From: Anaerolineales bacterium
GTDB taxonomy: Bacteria; Chloroflexota; Anaerolineae; Anaerolineales; UBA4823
Assembly: GCA_003105035.1 (NCBI GenBank)
Contig: PQAL01000033.1
Location: 141,613 to 205,612 of the forward strand
Direction: 5' to 3'
DNA: 64,000 nucleotides
Shown: in pieces, positions 25,955 to 34,757 of the stretch
Numbering within the stretch: position 1 is the first letter of the stretch
Layout of the letters: each line of letters opens with the position of its first letter
The notes under the pieces: generated by a model
Databases searched by the model: none
What the model saw: only the letters and a program-made list of their open reading frames with translations
Told to the model about the DNA's origin: nothing
Program-made: the position numbers and the translations under genes

Positions 25955-27121
25955 CTAGCCATCACCTTTCAAGTACTTATCAAAAAACTCGATCGTGCGC
26001 CTCATCGCCAGGTTGAAATAATTGGCAATATCATGGTCATTGCCAGGATACTCGTAATATTCCACTGGATAAGGTGAGCCACTCTCCAGGATCGCCTGGT
26101 ACAAATCTTGCGAGAACTTCACCGGCACTTCGCTATCCCCAACATCGTGATGAATTTGGAGTGGTCCCGATAAATCTTGCAGGTACGAATTTGCGGAGAT
26201 CTGCTTCCAAAGATCAGGGTTTTCTTCAGGGGTACCGAATTGGCTCTGCCACACATCCCGCCAGCGAACCTGGTAATCCGGGTCGGGGGATAGCGTCGGG
26301 TCCCTGGGTGGGATATGGTGCCAGCAGCATAACAAGTCGGGATATGACGCGACTACCCCCGACCAGATCACCCCAGTTTTGATCTGGGATGAAATGACCA
26401 TAGCGCGAAGGGTAATGAAGCCTCCCATGGAATGGCCCCACATGCCAATCCGCTGTGGATCTGCTTGTGGGAAGGTCTGCAGGGAAGAAACAGCGTTCAG
26501 TGTGTCGGTGGTATAGCCTGGGTTGCCGTACGCTCCTCCGGCATCTCCTTCTGAGCGGTCATGTCCGCGGTAATCGATCTTAAACACGATATAACCACTG
26601 CGTGCCAGCTGGTCGACGTAAGAAATATATCTTTGAGTGGTCCGGTAGGCCATTGGAGCGATGTAGCCATGGTTGAATACGATGGCAGGCCAGCCAGCTT
26701 CAGGCTTCTCACCAAAGGGAACGGTCAACAGGCCGTAAATCTTCAGTCCATCCGATTTATACCAGGCGATATAGCGGTAATAATTTGCACCCGTTTCCAG
26801 GGTTTGCTCAATGGTGATCTGGCTGCCTGGATAAGCTTTACCCCTGGCAACGGGGATACTCATTGGGTGGGGAATGGGTGTGGAAGTGGGAACCAGGGTT
26901 GGGGTAGGTGTTGCCGTCTCAGTCGGTGTACTGGAGGGCAGCGGCGTGCTGCTTGGTGAGGTGGTGACACTCGGGAGCGCCGTCAGCGTCATGGCAGGTG
27001 AGGTGGATGCCTGTGAGGGGGTATGATTAATGGTTGGGATGCACCCATTACTGCTGATCATCATCACCAATAAGAGCACAGAGATGGCTGCGTAATGTAT
27101 CTTCCGGGGAGATTTCACCAT
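25955..27121 (-). CDS. Secreted alpha/beta hydrolase lipoprotein (S9-like)
   Basis: A 388-aa exported hydrolase. The signal peptide ends at a lipobox (MMISSNGC, Cys near 27), followed by about 55 residues of a Ser/Thr/Pro linker with repeated STPLPSSTPTETATPTPT-like units. The catalytic domain begins near residue 100: oxyanion region VFNHGYIAP, nucleophile elbow GMWGHSMGGF with Ser near 225, acid in DVGDSEVP and His in YPGNDHDI near the end. The arrangement resembles the prolyl oligopeptidase/dienelactone hydrolase group, so it is an outside-acting peptidase or esterase. It appears monocistronic. Confidence 0.85.
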   Translation of the reverse strand: MVKSPRKIHYAAISVLLLVMMISSNGCIPTINHTPSQASTSPAMTLTALPSVTTSPSSTPLPSSTPTETATPTPTLVPTSTPIPHPMSIPVARGKAYPGSQITIEQTLETGANYYRYIAWYKSDGLKIYGLLTVPFGEKPEAGWPAIVFNHGYIAPMAYRTTQRYISYVDQLARSGYIVFKIDYRGHDRSEGDAGGAYGNPGYTTDTLNAVSSLQTFPQADPQRIGMWGHSMGGFITLRAMVISSQIKTGVIWSGVVASYPDLLCCWHHIPPRDPTLSPDPDYQVRWRDVWQSQFGTPEENPDLWKQISANSYLQDLSGPLQIHHDVGDSEVPVKFSQDLYQAILESGSPYPVEYYEYPGNDHDIANYFNLAMRRTIEFFDKYLKGDG

Positions 27122-27365
27122 AATGGCCTTGACGAGCGGATTATTATAAGGCTTGTTATTATAATCGCACAGACTTTTTAATAAATAGGCAGTAAGAAAT
27201 AACCAGCTATTCCTGAGATCTCAGGTGTCTGGTGGTTGTTGCTGGATTAAGCTAGAAATGAGCGATGCATTCCGGCCAGTAATGGCCTGGCACCAACGCA
27301 GCTGGTGATTATTGCTGCCTAAATATTTTGGTGGCCTCAATTGCGGATAAAACAATCGATATATG

Positions 27366-27755
27366 CTAAAAAGCCCCGATGCGGTTCGGTGATTCTAACG
27401 GGATGGTTTGCCCCACATCCCACATTTCGACGATCTTACCTTGCTCGAAGCGGAAGATGTGCACGACTGCCATCCCGGGCTCACCGGGTTTGAGGATGAT
27501 ATTCGAGTGCACAGCTACCAGGTTGTTCTCCCCCAACACATTCTTGACCATGATGCGTTTATTCGGGAATTGGGCATGGTTTTCGAGCATCCCTTCTTTC
27601 AAAGAGTTGAGGTCGGCCGAGTAATACATATTGTGGTGTTTACCATGCATATTGACATAGGTTTGGTAAGCCTCATCGATGTTCCCAGCCACTACCAGCT
27701 GTAGAAAATCAACTGCGCGCTCTTTCTGTGCCTGTATGCTGTCCCGATTGGTCAT
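27366..27755 (-). CDS. SnoaL-like / NTF2-fold protein
   Basis: A 129-aa protein with the cone-shaped NTF2/SnoaL pattern: helical N-terminus (QKERAVDFLQLVVAGNIDEAYQTYV), HGKHHNMYYSADLNSLKEGM, strands VKNVLGENNLVAVHSNI, then VVHIFRFEQGKIVEMWDVGQTIP. Relatives include polyketide cyclases and many uncharacterised stand-alone proteins. The ATG at 27755 follows GGAGG by seven bases; the GTG at 27761 is less likely. It is the last gene of the minus-strand cluster of small soluble proteins. Substrate unknown. Confidence 0.85.
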   Translation of the reverse strand: MTNRDSIQAQKERAVDFLQLVVAGNIDEAYQTYVNMHGKHHNMYYSADLNSLKEGMLENHAQFPNKRIMVKNVLGENNLVAVHSNIILKPGEPGMAVVHIFRFEQGKIVEMWDVGQTIPLESPNRIGAF

Positions 27756-27777
27756 ATCCACACCTCCACGAAAACCT

Positions 27778-28274
27778 TCAATCCTTCGTTGGTAAACCTT
27801 CGTCCATCATCTCAGGGTGAGAGTCGGCAACTAAATTCAGCCCGATGCAGAATTCCAGATACGCTGTAAAATCGGCTAAAACCAACGCAAAGCCGGATGC
27901 CGAATCCATGGCCTGCTCGACAATCTTATCACCATTCCCACTGAAACCTGAATTCGTCATCGCAACATACGTTCCTCTGCCAGGTCGTTGCTGGAAAAAC
28001 CGCTTGAGAGAATCCGAGATCCGGTCCACAACCCAATCCAGCAGGCTGCGCTTGCCGGGCTCCAGCGCTTTAACGTCACGCAGGGTGAAGACGCCGAACA
28101 TTTCCCAGTCCCCGTGGATCCACCTGCCGGCTTTCAACCTGCCACGCTGCGGGTAAACCAGAACCGGGTGGTGATGGTTGGATCAACCAATGCCTCGTAG
28201 ACCAGCTCAGCTGGCTTCCGAATCAACATGCCTGCCCTGGCGATTGGAACTTGCGATAGCGATCGCTTGTCCAT
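27778..28274 (-). pseudogene. Frameshifted AHSA1/SRPBCC-domain gene
   Basis: The ATG at 28274 begins an AHSA1-like N-terminus (VPIARAGMLIRKPAELVYEALVDP, then TTRFWFTRS) that runs into a TGA after VAG. One base appears to be missing near 28145-28146; the next frame resumes exactly where the family expects, with RLKAGRWIHGDWEMFG, and ends with VAMTNSGFSGNGDKIVEQAM and LVLADFTAYLEFCIGLNLVAD. The start is 7 bp after the RibD_C gene stop, so it was once an operon member. It could also be an assembly error, because only one base is involved. Confidence 0.75.
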
Positions 28275-28281
28275 GGATGGA

Positions 28282-28848
28282 TTAAGCTGATGTGGCAGGT
28301 TGGTAGGTCAGTAGCACGTTGCCGTTTTTGAATACCTTAGTATTGAGCAGGTTGAATTTGAGGTCTTTTCCGTTCACCTGGAATAACGCTCCACCTGTGC
28401 CCAGGATCACCGGATTAACCATCAACCGGTATTCATCGATTAAGCGATGGTTAGTGAAGGTGGCTGAAAGGTTAGCACTCCCAAAAATGAATAAATCCTT
28501 GTTGGAGCGCTGTTTTAGCTTGCGCAGCTCATCCACGGCATCTCCCTTGATTAGCTGGGTATTGCTCCAATCTGCTTTTTCCAGCGTCCTAGAAAATACA
28601 TATTTGGGGATGGAATTCATCTTCGCCGCCACGGTTGGATCGTCATTAATGGCAGCTGGTGTCGGCCAGTAGGAGGCCATGCCCTCGTAGGTAACCCGCC
28701 CAAAGATCAACCCACTGGCGGTATCCAGCTGTTCGATCGAAAATTGGTTAAACTCGTCATCCACACTGTGCCAGGCAATGTCCCACTTGTTCATACCTTC
28801 GAAATACCCATCCAAAGTGATTAGATTGAACATGATTACTTTGCTCAT
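28282..28848 (-). CDS. RibD_C / dihydrofolate reductase-like protein
   Basis: A 188-aa NADPH-binding reductase-like protein (YyaP/YwjB group). It has MFNLITLDGYFEG near the start, the conserved GLIFGRVTYEGMASYWP region, FIFGSANLSATF in place of the cofactor-binding GGG loop, and LMVNPVILGTGGALF near the end. Proteins in this group are homologous to dihydrofolate reductase and the RibD C-terminal domain but usually are not part of riboflavin synthesis. It lies 7 bp upstream of the frameshifted SRPBCC gene and 135 bp after DUF2277. A paralogue is at 31457-32029. Confidence 0.88.
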   Translation of the reverse strand: MSKVIMFNLITLDGYFEGMNKWDIAWHSVDDEFNQFSIEQLDTASGLIFGRVTYEGMASYWPTPAAINDDPTVAAKMNSIPKYVFSRTLEKADWSNTQLIKGDAVDELRKLKQRSNKDLFIFGSANLSATFTNHRLIDEYRLMVNPVILGTGGALFQVNGKDLKFNLLNTKVFKNGNVLLTYQPATSA

Positions 28849-28900
28849 TGGTAATTTTCCACCTTTGTTTCGTTCGCTGGTTTGTGATTAGTTAAGAATT

Positions 28901-28954
28901 ATCGTCACCGGCATGGCTGATCGTTGCATAGACGCCTCAACTGCCGGTGACGAT
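28901..28954. repeat. 13-bp inverted repeat in an operon gap
   Basis: ATCGTCACCGGCA (28901-28913) and its exact inverse (28942-28954) enclose 28 nt, in the 135-bp gap between DUF2277 and the RibD_C gene. No U-run follows. It could be an RNA hairpin that adjusts expression within the operon or a protein-binding site. Confidence 0.5.
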
Positions 28955-28983
28955 TGTGTGCTTCAGCCACACCCTCGCTCCTG

Positions 28984-29250
28984 TCAGGCCTGCCCCGTCA
29001 GAGAAGGTTTCTGGTGAGGATTTACCCCTACCATCCTTGTCCTCCCAGGTGCGTTCGTTTCAAGGCTGGATAATAGCCTGGTAGAGATCTCAGCAATCTC
29101 ATCCACGGCAGCCAGGAATGCTCCCTCATTGGCTTTAGAAGGATGGTGATATCCACTAATTTTACGCACGAATTGTAAAGCAGCCGCATGGATCTCCCCT
29201 TCGCTGGCTGGTGGCTCGATATTGTAGAGGGTGTGAATGCTCCTGCACAT
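28984..29250 (-). CDS. DUF2277 protein
   Basis: An 88-aa protein matching DUF2277: MCRSIHTLYNIEPPASEGEI at the start, AALQFVRKISGYHHPSKANE in the middle and EIAEISTRLLSSLETN near the end. The family is small, single-domain and of unknown function, and common in actinobacteria and Chloroflexota. The start follows a GAGGTGAAGC site and is 3 bp from the stop of the upstream double-AHSA1 gene, so the two are translationally coupled. That partnership is the only hint to function. Confidence 0.9.
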   Translation of the reverse strand: MCRSIHTLYNIEPPASEGEIHAAALQFVRKISGYHHPSKANEGAFLAAVDEIAEISTRLLSSLETNAPGRTRMVGVNPHQKPSLTGQA

Positions 29251-29253
29251 GCT

Positions 29254-30234
29254 TCACCTCAGGCAACTGGCGAGTTTATCGAGAGACTGATTCCAACCCT
29301 GGCGGGCATTGTCCAACATGTCACCCTCTGGAAAGCCGCAATGTTCGAGGATCATCTTAGTTTGTCCCCCAATATCCTCAAGTGTCACTTCCACTTCCAT
29401 GTCCAGTGGTTTGTCTGAACCCATCCCATAATACGAGGCTGGAACGACATTGCCGTTCTCGTCAGCAAAGGTGTCAGTATAGACGAGGCGTTGATTTTCA
29501 ACGACTTCTTCGTACTTGCCCGTATCCCAATATTGTTTACCATCGGGTGCCTGCATACTCACCAGGAACTTACCCCCTCGACGTACCTCCAGGTTAGCAT
29601 ACGGTGAGGTGAAATCCTTAGGCCCCCACCAGCACTTGTACTGCATTGGCTCCGTCCACTGTGCCCATACTTTCTCGCGCGGGGCATCGAAGATGCGGGT
29701 GATGGTGATGCAACCATCCGTTCCTTTTTGTTTTTCCATAGTTGCCTGCATTTGTCCTAGCATTGAAACAGGTGCCAGAAGTTCATTTAATCGGCTGGTC
29801 ATGGCGGCTGTGCCCTCCTCCATCCCCCATTGGAGCATCTGGTCGCGATCCTCCACCGAAGGGAACAGGATCTTGGTGATGATGATCGTCTTCCCATCTT
29901 GCTCTCGAAACTCCTCTGTGTAGAGGGTCACGTGATCTGGCACGCCTTCATATTCTGATGTGTATACCAGGCGCTCAGGAATACGCACGCTATGGTACAC
30001 ACCATGGAATCCATATTCCTTACCTTGCTCGTCACGCTGGAGGAACCGCCATGTGCCACCCGGCATGACCACCATGTTGATCACCCTGGTCTGGAACCTG
30101 GCTGGCCCCCACCACTTGGGGATTTGCAGCGGATCAGTAACAGTTTTATAAACGACCTCCCGCGGAGCGTCGAAAGTTTGTGTAATGGTCACCTCCTGTA
30201 AGCCAGGAGGAACCTTAAGTTCATAGTTAGCCAT
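29254..30234 (-). CDS. Fused double AHSA1/SRPBCC protein (copy A)
   Basis: A 326-aa protein of two AHSA1 (Hsp90-activator-like START fold) domains in one chain. Domain 1 spans residues 8-150 (ITQTFDAPREVVYKTVTDP, PKWWGPARF, LYTEEFREQDGKTII) and domain 2 residues 175-325 (ITRIFDAPREKVWAQWTEP, KCWWGPKDF, VTLEDIGGQTKMILEHCGFP). Each ends with the family pattern MLxxGxxxGxxxxxxRL/L. Single-domain relatives bind small hydrophobic ligands; the fused form is less usual. The ATG at 30234 has AAAGGAG upstream; the ATG 14 codons earlier does not. It is 3 bp from DUF2277 and 48 bp after a close paralogue. Confidence 0.88.
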   Translation of the reverse strand: MANYELKVPPGLQEVTITQTFDAPREVVYKTVTDPLQIPKWWGPARFQTRVINMVVMPGGTWRFLQRDEQGKEYGFHGVYHSVRIPERLVYTSEYEGVPDHVTLYTEEFREQDGKTIIITKILFPSVEDRDQMLQWGMEEGTAAMTSRLNELLAPVSMLGQMQATMEKQKGTDGCITITRIFDAPREKVWAQWTEPMQYKCWWGPKDFTSPYANLEVRRGGKFLVSMQAPDGKQYWDTGKYEEVVENQRLVYTDTFADENGNVVPASYYGMGSDKPLDMEVEVTLEDIGGQTKMILEHCGFPEGDMLDNARQGWNQSLDKLASCLR

Positions 30235-30282
30235 TTTATTTTCTCCTTTCGTGTTTTTTTTTACCGTCTCCAACACATTGCA

Positions 30283-31257
30283 TTATTTCAGGCATTGTTC
30301 AAGCTTATCGAAGGATTCATTCCAGCCTTGCCGGGTTTGTTCGAGGATCTCTCCCTCTGGCAGGCCACAGTGTTCGAGGGTCATCCTGGTTTGGCCCCCT
30401 AAGTATTCCAGGGTGACTTCAACTTCCAACTCCAATGGGAGATCGGAGGTCATCCCATAATAGGAGGCTGGTACGACATTACCGCGCTCATCTGCGAATG
30501 AGTCGGTGACGACGAAACGATTAGGTTCAGCAATTTCCTTATAAACCCCTGTGCTCCAGATCTGCTTTCCATCTGGACCAACCATGCAATTGAGATATTT
30601 CCCTCCAACCCGCAGGTCAACCTGGGCGCCGCAATAGTTGTAATCCTTGGGACCCCACCAGCACATATACATGTTCGGATTGGTCCATTCCTGCCAGACC
30701 CGCTTGGGAGAAGCGTTGAAGGTACGGGTGATGATCAGGCTTTTACCATCCTGCATGGTATAAGCTTTACCCATCATCGGATCTCCTTTGATCCTGGCAA
30801 GTAGCTCGTTAAAACGCTCATCACCTTCGGTAAATCCCTGTTCCATGCCTTGCGCGATCATCCCATCCCTATCCTGGACCGACTGAAAGATATTCTGCTG
30901 GGTGACAATCGTTTTACCATCCTTCTCATCAAAGCTCGTGGTAACCAGGATGACATGCCCCGGCATACCTTCCCACTCGAAGGTGGAGATAATGCACCGG
31001 CTGGGCTCAAGTGAGTGGTAGATACCGTGGAACGCGAAGAGGTTGCCCTGAGGATCGCGCTGGAGGTAGCGCCAGACGCCACCTTGCAGTACATCCATTT
31101 TTTCAACAGTGGTGGTCAGATTGCGCGGTCCCCACCATTCGGGAATGAGCTTCGGATCGGTGTATATTTTATAAACAAGATCGCGGGGGGCGTCGAACTT
31201 GTGGGTGATCACCAGTTCCAGGCTGCCTGGAATGGCGGAAAAAGTTGGTTTTTCCAT
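30283..31257 (-). CDS. Fused double AHSA1/SRPBCC protein (copy B)
   Basis: A 324-aa paralogue of the next gene with the same two-domain layout: VITHKFDAPRDLVYKIYTDP with PEWWGPRNL in the first domain, ITRTFNASPKRVWQEWTNP with MCWWGPKDY in the second, and a closely similar tail (RMTLEHCGLPEGEILEQTRQ). The two genes look like a tandem duplication of an already fused gene, because first domains match first domains and second match second. The ATG at 31257 follows AAAGGAG. Probably first of a short operon with copy A and DUF2277. No catalytic residues known. Confidence 0.88.
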   Translation of the reverse strand: MEKPTFSAIPGSLELVITHKFDAPRDLVYKIYTDPKLIPEWWGPRNLTTTVEKMDVLQGGVWRYLQRDPQGNLFAFHGIYHSLEPSRCIISTFEWEGMPGHVILVTTSFDEKDGKTIVTQQNIFQSVQDRDGMIAQGMEQGFTEGDERFNELLARIKGDPMMGKAYTMQDGKSLIITRTFNASPKRVWQEWTNPNMYMCWWGPKDYNYCGAQVDLRVGGKYLNCMVGPDGKQIWSTGVYKEIAEPNRFVVTDSFADERGNVVPASYYGMTSDLPLELEVEVTLEYLGGQTRMTLEHCGLPEGEILEQTRQGWNESFDKLEQCLK

Positions 31258-31456
31258 CAAAATTCTCCTTTCTTTACAAATTATCATTTTCTATACTCAC
31301 AACATATGTACATGGTTTCAAGCGTGTTGTTTGGCGGTCCTTACCTCTGGTGTTCTGCTTAGAGTCTCATTACCATGTCAGCGAGTTCTGGGTTTCATTT
31401 CACCTTATGCCACGATCTACTGGCTTGGAAAAACTCGGTGTGTTTATTCTTCGGTT

Positions 31457-32029
31457 TCATGCTTTCCCGTCGAGCCGGTAAGACAGAGCTATTGCCCCCG
31501 AGGGAAAAGGTTTTATCCATTGGAGATGAAGATTAACTACATGATCAAGATCCTGGAAAAAAGGCTTGCCTGCTCCAATTTCAACAGGATGAACTACAAG
31601 CTGGATCTCATCCACTAAGTGATTTTCTATAAATGGTTGCACCAGGCTTGCACCTCCTCCCAGAAGGATCACCCCCTTCGTGCTGGCTTTAATCTTCATG
31701 AAATTTTCTGGAAGAAACTGCCTCATCAACCTGGTATTCCAGTCAACCTTTGTCAAGGTGGTTGAATACACGATCTTCGCCATGGGGTTTAATGCCTCGG
31801 CAAAGTGACGCTCACCAGAACTGATATTCGGATCGTTTGAAGCGGTAGGCCAGTAGCTGGCCATCATATTGTAGGTCACCCGCCCGAAGACAATCAGGTC
31901 AGCATGGGAGAGCAGGTCGGCATAGAAATCGTGTAAATATTCATCAGCGATTGACCAGTCCAGCTCATGATGCGGGCCTTCGAAAAAACCATCCAGGCTG
32001 ATGTTCATTGACAGAATAACCTTTGCCAT
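31457..32029 (-). CDS. RibD_C / dihydrofolate reductase-like protein (paralogue)
   Basis: A 190-aa protein of the same reductase-like group as the one at 28282-28848. It starts MAKVILSMNISLDGFFEGP, has LIVFGRVTYNMMASYWP, the cofactor loop VILLGGGASLVQ (here with the GGG kept) and VVHPVEIGAGKPFFQD. The intact glycine loop suggests that this copy binds NADPH. Start preceded by AGGAGAAG. It lies 199 bp upstream of the double-AHSA1 genes and may share the same regulation. The substrate is unknown. Confidence 0.9.
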   Translation of the reverse strand: MAKVILSMNISLDGFFEGPHHELDWSIADEYLHDFYADLLSHADLIVFGRVTYNMMASYWPTASNDPNISSGERHFAEALNPMAKIVYSTTLTKVDWNTRLMRQFLPENFMKIKASTKGVILLGGGASLVQPFIENHLVDEIQLVVHPVEIGAGKPFFQDLDHVVNLHLQWIKPFPSGAIALSYRLDGKA

Positions 32030-32660
32030 GTGCTTCTCCTATCCCTCTCCCACTAAGATGCAACATATCACAAATTTGACGGTGATGATGATACCAGTTC
32101 GATCAGACAAACGATTAAATAACCCCAAGATAATCAGAGTATCTTCATCCCAATAGTATGATTTTAGAACTGGTGTCCTACCGTGTCAAGACACACGGCA
32201 TTAATATTCGATAATAATCAGACAGAACCTGGATTTTCAGTTTAATTATCGAAATACGGGGCACTCTGATCGGGTGATAGCCTGGTAAGGCACAGAGTAC
32301 CAGCAATATTGAATTCATAGCTAAATATTTGCATACCTGGCGGGCAGATCAACCAAGAAATGATATGCGAGCTAAAAATTTGTCTGCTTTAGAAATTAGC
32401 TTTAATCCTTACTAAACGAATTTATTCCCATGACCCGAAAGGTTTTCTATAGAAGGATGTCTTGCGTTAATCGCCTCTGTGTTTGGCTTTTTAGCCTGTG
32501 GACCCATATTCAACCAGAAAAAAGTTGATTGAAAAAAAAGATAGCGATCGCCAATTTGGCAGTGATCTCCGAGATACTGACTGTCGTAATCAATTCTATT
32601 ACCAGCCCAATTAGCAGGATTTTGAGGCGCTTATGTTAAGGCGCGATTGTAAACCTGGCA
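32030..32660. other. Long non-coding gap
   Basis: About 630 bp of A/T-rich sequence between the reductase-like gene and the extension of the M28 peptidase gene. All ORFs are short and lack ribosome sites. I see no tRNA, terminator with a clear U-run or repeat. It should contain the promoter of the reductase-like gene at its left end. Confidence 0.45.
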
Positions 32661-32777
32661 TCAATCTCTTGATAATTTTTCACTAACCATGTTTGCCTTT
32701 TCCGTGGGCATCCTGACGACCATTGAGAGACCTGCAGCCAGTATGCCAAAGATGACACTTCCTGTTATGAAGCTTAC
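32661..32777 (-). other. In-frame 38-codon continuation beyond a TAG stop
   Basis: After the TAG at 32778-32780 the frame stays open for 38 codons to a TGA at 32661-32663. It reads VSFITGSVIFGILAAGLSMV and then a basic, polar tail, which is a credible last membrane helix and cytoplasmic end. No start codon with a ribosome site precedes it, so it looks like the former C-terminus of the M28 protein. Confidence 0.6.
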
Positions 32778-34412
32778 CTACTTGATGGAGAACATCATCA
32801 TCAGGTACCACAACACAGCCAGATTGGAGCGCTGGATGACAAAGCCGAAGAAATAAATTAAGGCAAACACGATTAGCAGTCCGAATAGTAGAAGGACGAT
32901 GTCGAGCAATCGCCATGCACCTTTTCGGCCTGTGATAAGGAACCAGAAGAGGGTTGGTACCAGGAACAGCAATGAAAACGGATTGATGATCATGAAGTAC
33001 AGCGCGCCAAGGCCCACGATCATAAAGGCCAGGCTTTTGACGACCCCAAAACTTGGAGTTTTTACATCCTTAACAAAGCGTTGCAATATACGACGAGAAA
33101 AAAAGTAGAACGCAACCAGACTGGCGAGAAATATAATCACAGCAGGCCAGTGCGGGGTGACGATTACCGGGTCTTTCGTAGTGCCAGGATAAACAGCATA
33201 TTTATCCATCAAGCCTAAGGCAACCAATAGATAAAGAACCAATAAGGAAGCAACTAGCGGCAGCCACAGGCTCAGGAAGTGAGGCAGTGCGCTTGCCCAC
33301 CTTGCTAACTTGGTTCTAAAATCAGTTCGAGCGAAGGAGACTGCACCAACAAAAAATATTGCCGTGAAGCCGATGAAGAGTGAGTATAGAGCCGGCCCGC
33401 GAAAGAGCTGGTGGCTCGCTTCAAAGTACAGGTATGGCCCGGGGATATTCGGAAAGGACTGCATCGAGAGCAGTTGGCGGATGAGGGCTTCAGGGATACG
33501 TCCGGCGTGGTAGAGCGTATCAGCTGATTCGTACTCCATTGTGTCAAGTGGCGTGTGGTAGGTAGACCAGCTTAACTCGGCTGATTCAGGAGGAATTACC
33601 CCCGCGAATCCGATGGATGGTATTCCAAGGGCAACCATAGGTCCTTGGTCCATAAATGAAATTGGGACTGCCTGGTCTAAAATCTGGTCAATCGGAGCAC
33701 GGAGCTGGACAGTCCATAGATCTCCAGCTGCTTCAGCTACATCCTGTGCCATTAGGGGTAGCCAGATCTGCCCGTATTTTCGGAACTGGCCAACAACCTC
33801 AACTTTTAAGCCAGTGTAGAGCGCTTTACCGACATTGTCCAGAGAGATACCTGCGATAATGTTATCTGGCATGGCATGGGTCTGAAGGTAGCGTCGAGTG
33901 CCAAGCATGCCATACTCCTCTCCATCGGTTGCGACATAAGCCAGGGAGTACGGGAGTGGCTTCTCTGCATAAAACACCTTCCCAAGCTCGAGCAGAATGG
34001 CAATCCCCGAGGCGTCATTATCCGCTCCTTCAATGGTGGTGGATGCTTGATCAAGGTGAGCTACTACCAGGATTTCCTTATTCGACTCACCTGGCAACGT
34101 ACAGACAACATTGTTCATAGCCACCGGCACGCTATAGTTTATTACTGTCCAGGTGTCGATTTGGCAAGACCATCCATAAGCAATCATCTGCTTCTCAATC
34201 CATTCTGCAGCCAGGTGATTGTTTGGTTGACCGCTGGAACGGTTGGGAAATTGGCTGGCAAATTGACCTTGTAACGCAAAGGCGTTTTGCTTATCAAAGT
34301 TTAATGAATCAGGGTCATAAGTTATGAGTGATTGAGGTTCTGCGCTGCATGCGGTTAGGATAAGTGTGACAAATAAAATAATTCCTACATATTTAATATT
34401 CATGTTCGTCAT
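32778..34412 (-). CDS. M28-family metallopeptidase with C-terminal membrane domain
   Basis: A 544-aa exported zinc peptidase. The signal ends in a lipobox (LILTACSAE). The M28 domain (about residues 50-310) has the zinc and catalytic residues in VVAHLDQ, GADNDASG, ATDGEEYGMLG, SLDNVG and TYHTPLDT. Residues about 345-540 contain six to seven membrane helices. Enzymes of this group release N-terminal amino acids from peptides outside the cell; the membrane part is of unknown role. The start at 34412 has GGAGAG upstream. The TAG stop falls inside the last hydrophobic segment and the frame continues for 38 codons, so the protein may be slightly truncated. It precedes no other gene; a decayed paralogue lies at 6.3-7.9 kb. 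Confidence 0.88.
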   Translation of the reverse strand: MTNMNIKYVGIILFVTLILTACSAEPQSLITYDPDSLNFDKQNAFALQGQFASQFPNRSSGQPNNHLAAEWIEKQMIAYGWSCQIDTWTVINYSVPVAMNNVVCTLPGESNKEILVVAHLDQASTTIEGADNDASGIAILLELGKVFYAEKPLPYSLAYVATDGEEYGMLGTRRYLQTHAMPDNIIAGISLDNVGKALYTGLKVEVVGQFRKYGQIWLPLMAQDVAEAAGDLWTVQLRAPIDQILDQAVPISFMDQGPMVALGIPSIGFAGVIPPESAELSWSTYHTPLDTMEYESADTLYHAGRIPEALIRQLLSMQSFPNIPGPYLYFEASHQLFRGPALYSLFIGFTAIFFVGAVSFARTDFRTKLARWASALPHFLSLWLPLVASLLVLYLLVALGLMDKYAVYPGTTKDPVIVTPHWPAVIIFLASLVAFYFFSRRILQRFVKDVKTPSFGVVKSLAFMIVGLGALYFMIINPFSLLFLVPTLFWFLITGRKGAWRLLDIVLLLFGLLIVFALIYFFGFVIQRSNLAVLWYLMMMFSIK

Positions 34413-34689
34413 TCTCGTCTCTCCATTAACTTTTGGCTCAAATAGTGTTCTTTAAATCTTTTCGTGAAGGAAATCTTGTCAAGCTCAATCCTTTTTGTGC
34501 CAGTGACCAAAGCATTGTATATATTTTGTCTCGTGTAGGCTGATTTTCCTTAGTTGCGTTGTTGGGTGTGTGAAGAAATCTTCCTACTTATAGCTTTATC
34601 ATTGCATAAAATTACTGCCAAGAGAAGCTGGCGGGCTGCCAAAAACCGCCATTTTTACACAAACAGACCGAATTTGATTGCCTACCGGA

Positions 34690-34724
34690 AGAAAAACCCT
34701 CCCTGGTCTATCGACAAGGGAGGG
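34690..34724 (-). terminator. Intrinsic terminator of the importer-amidase operon
   Basis: An 8-bp GC-rich stem (CCCTCCCT with AGGGAGGG, 34697-34704 and 34717-34724) followed on the minus strand by a run of five U. It is 33 bp past the stop of the nitrilase-family gene, the last gene of the operon. Confidence 0.8.
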
Positions 34725-34757
34725 CACAAGTGGGGGTCAGTTATGGGGGTTGGTTGA

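Noticed and set aside
32778-32780. TAG recoding (pyrrolysine or reassigned stop) in the M28 gene
   Set aside because: TAG ends other genes normally, for example the exporter gene at 17314-17316, and no pyrrolysine genes are present in the window.
34554-34757. 67-codon plus-strand ORF in the gap before the amidase gene
   Set aside because: It passes through the minus-strand terminator and lacks a ribosome site and protein-like composition.
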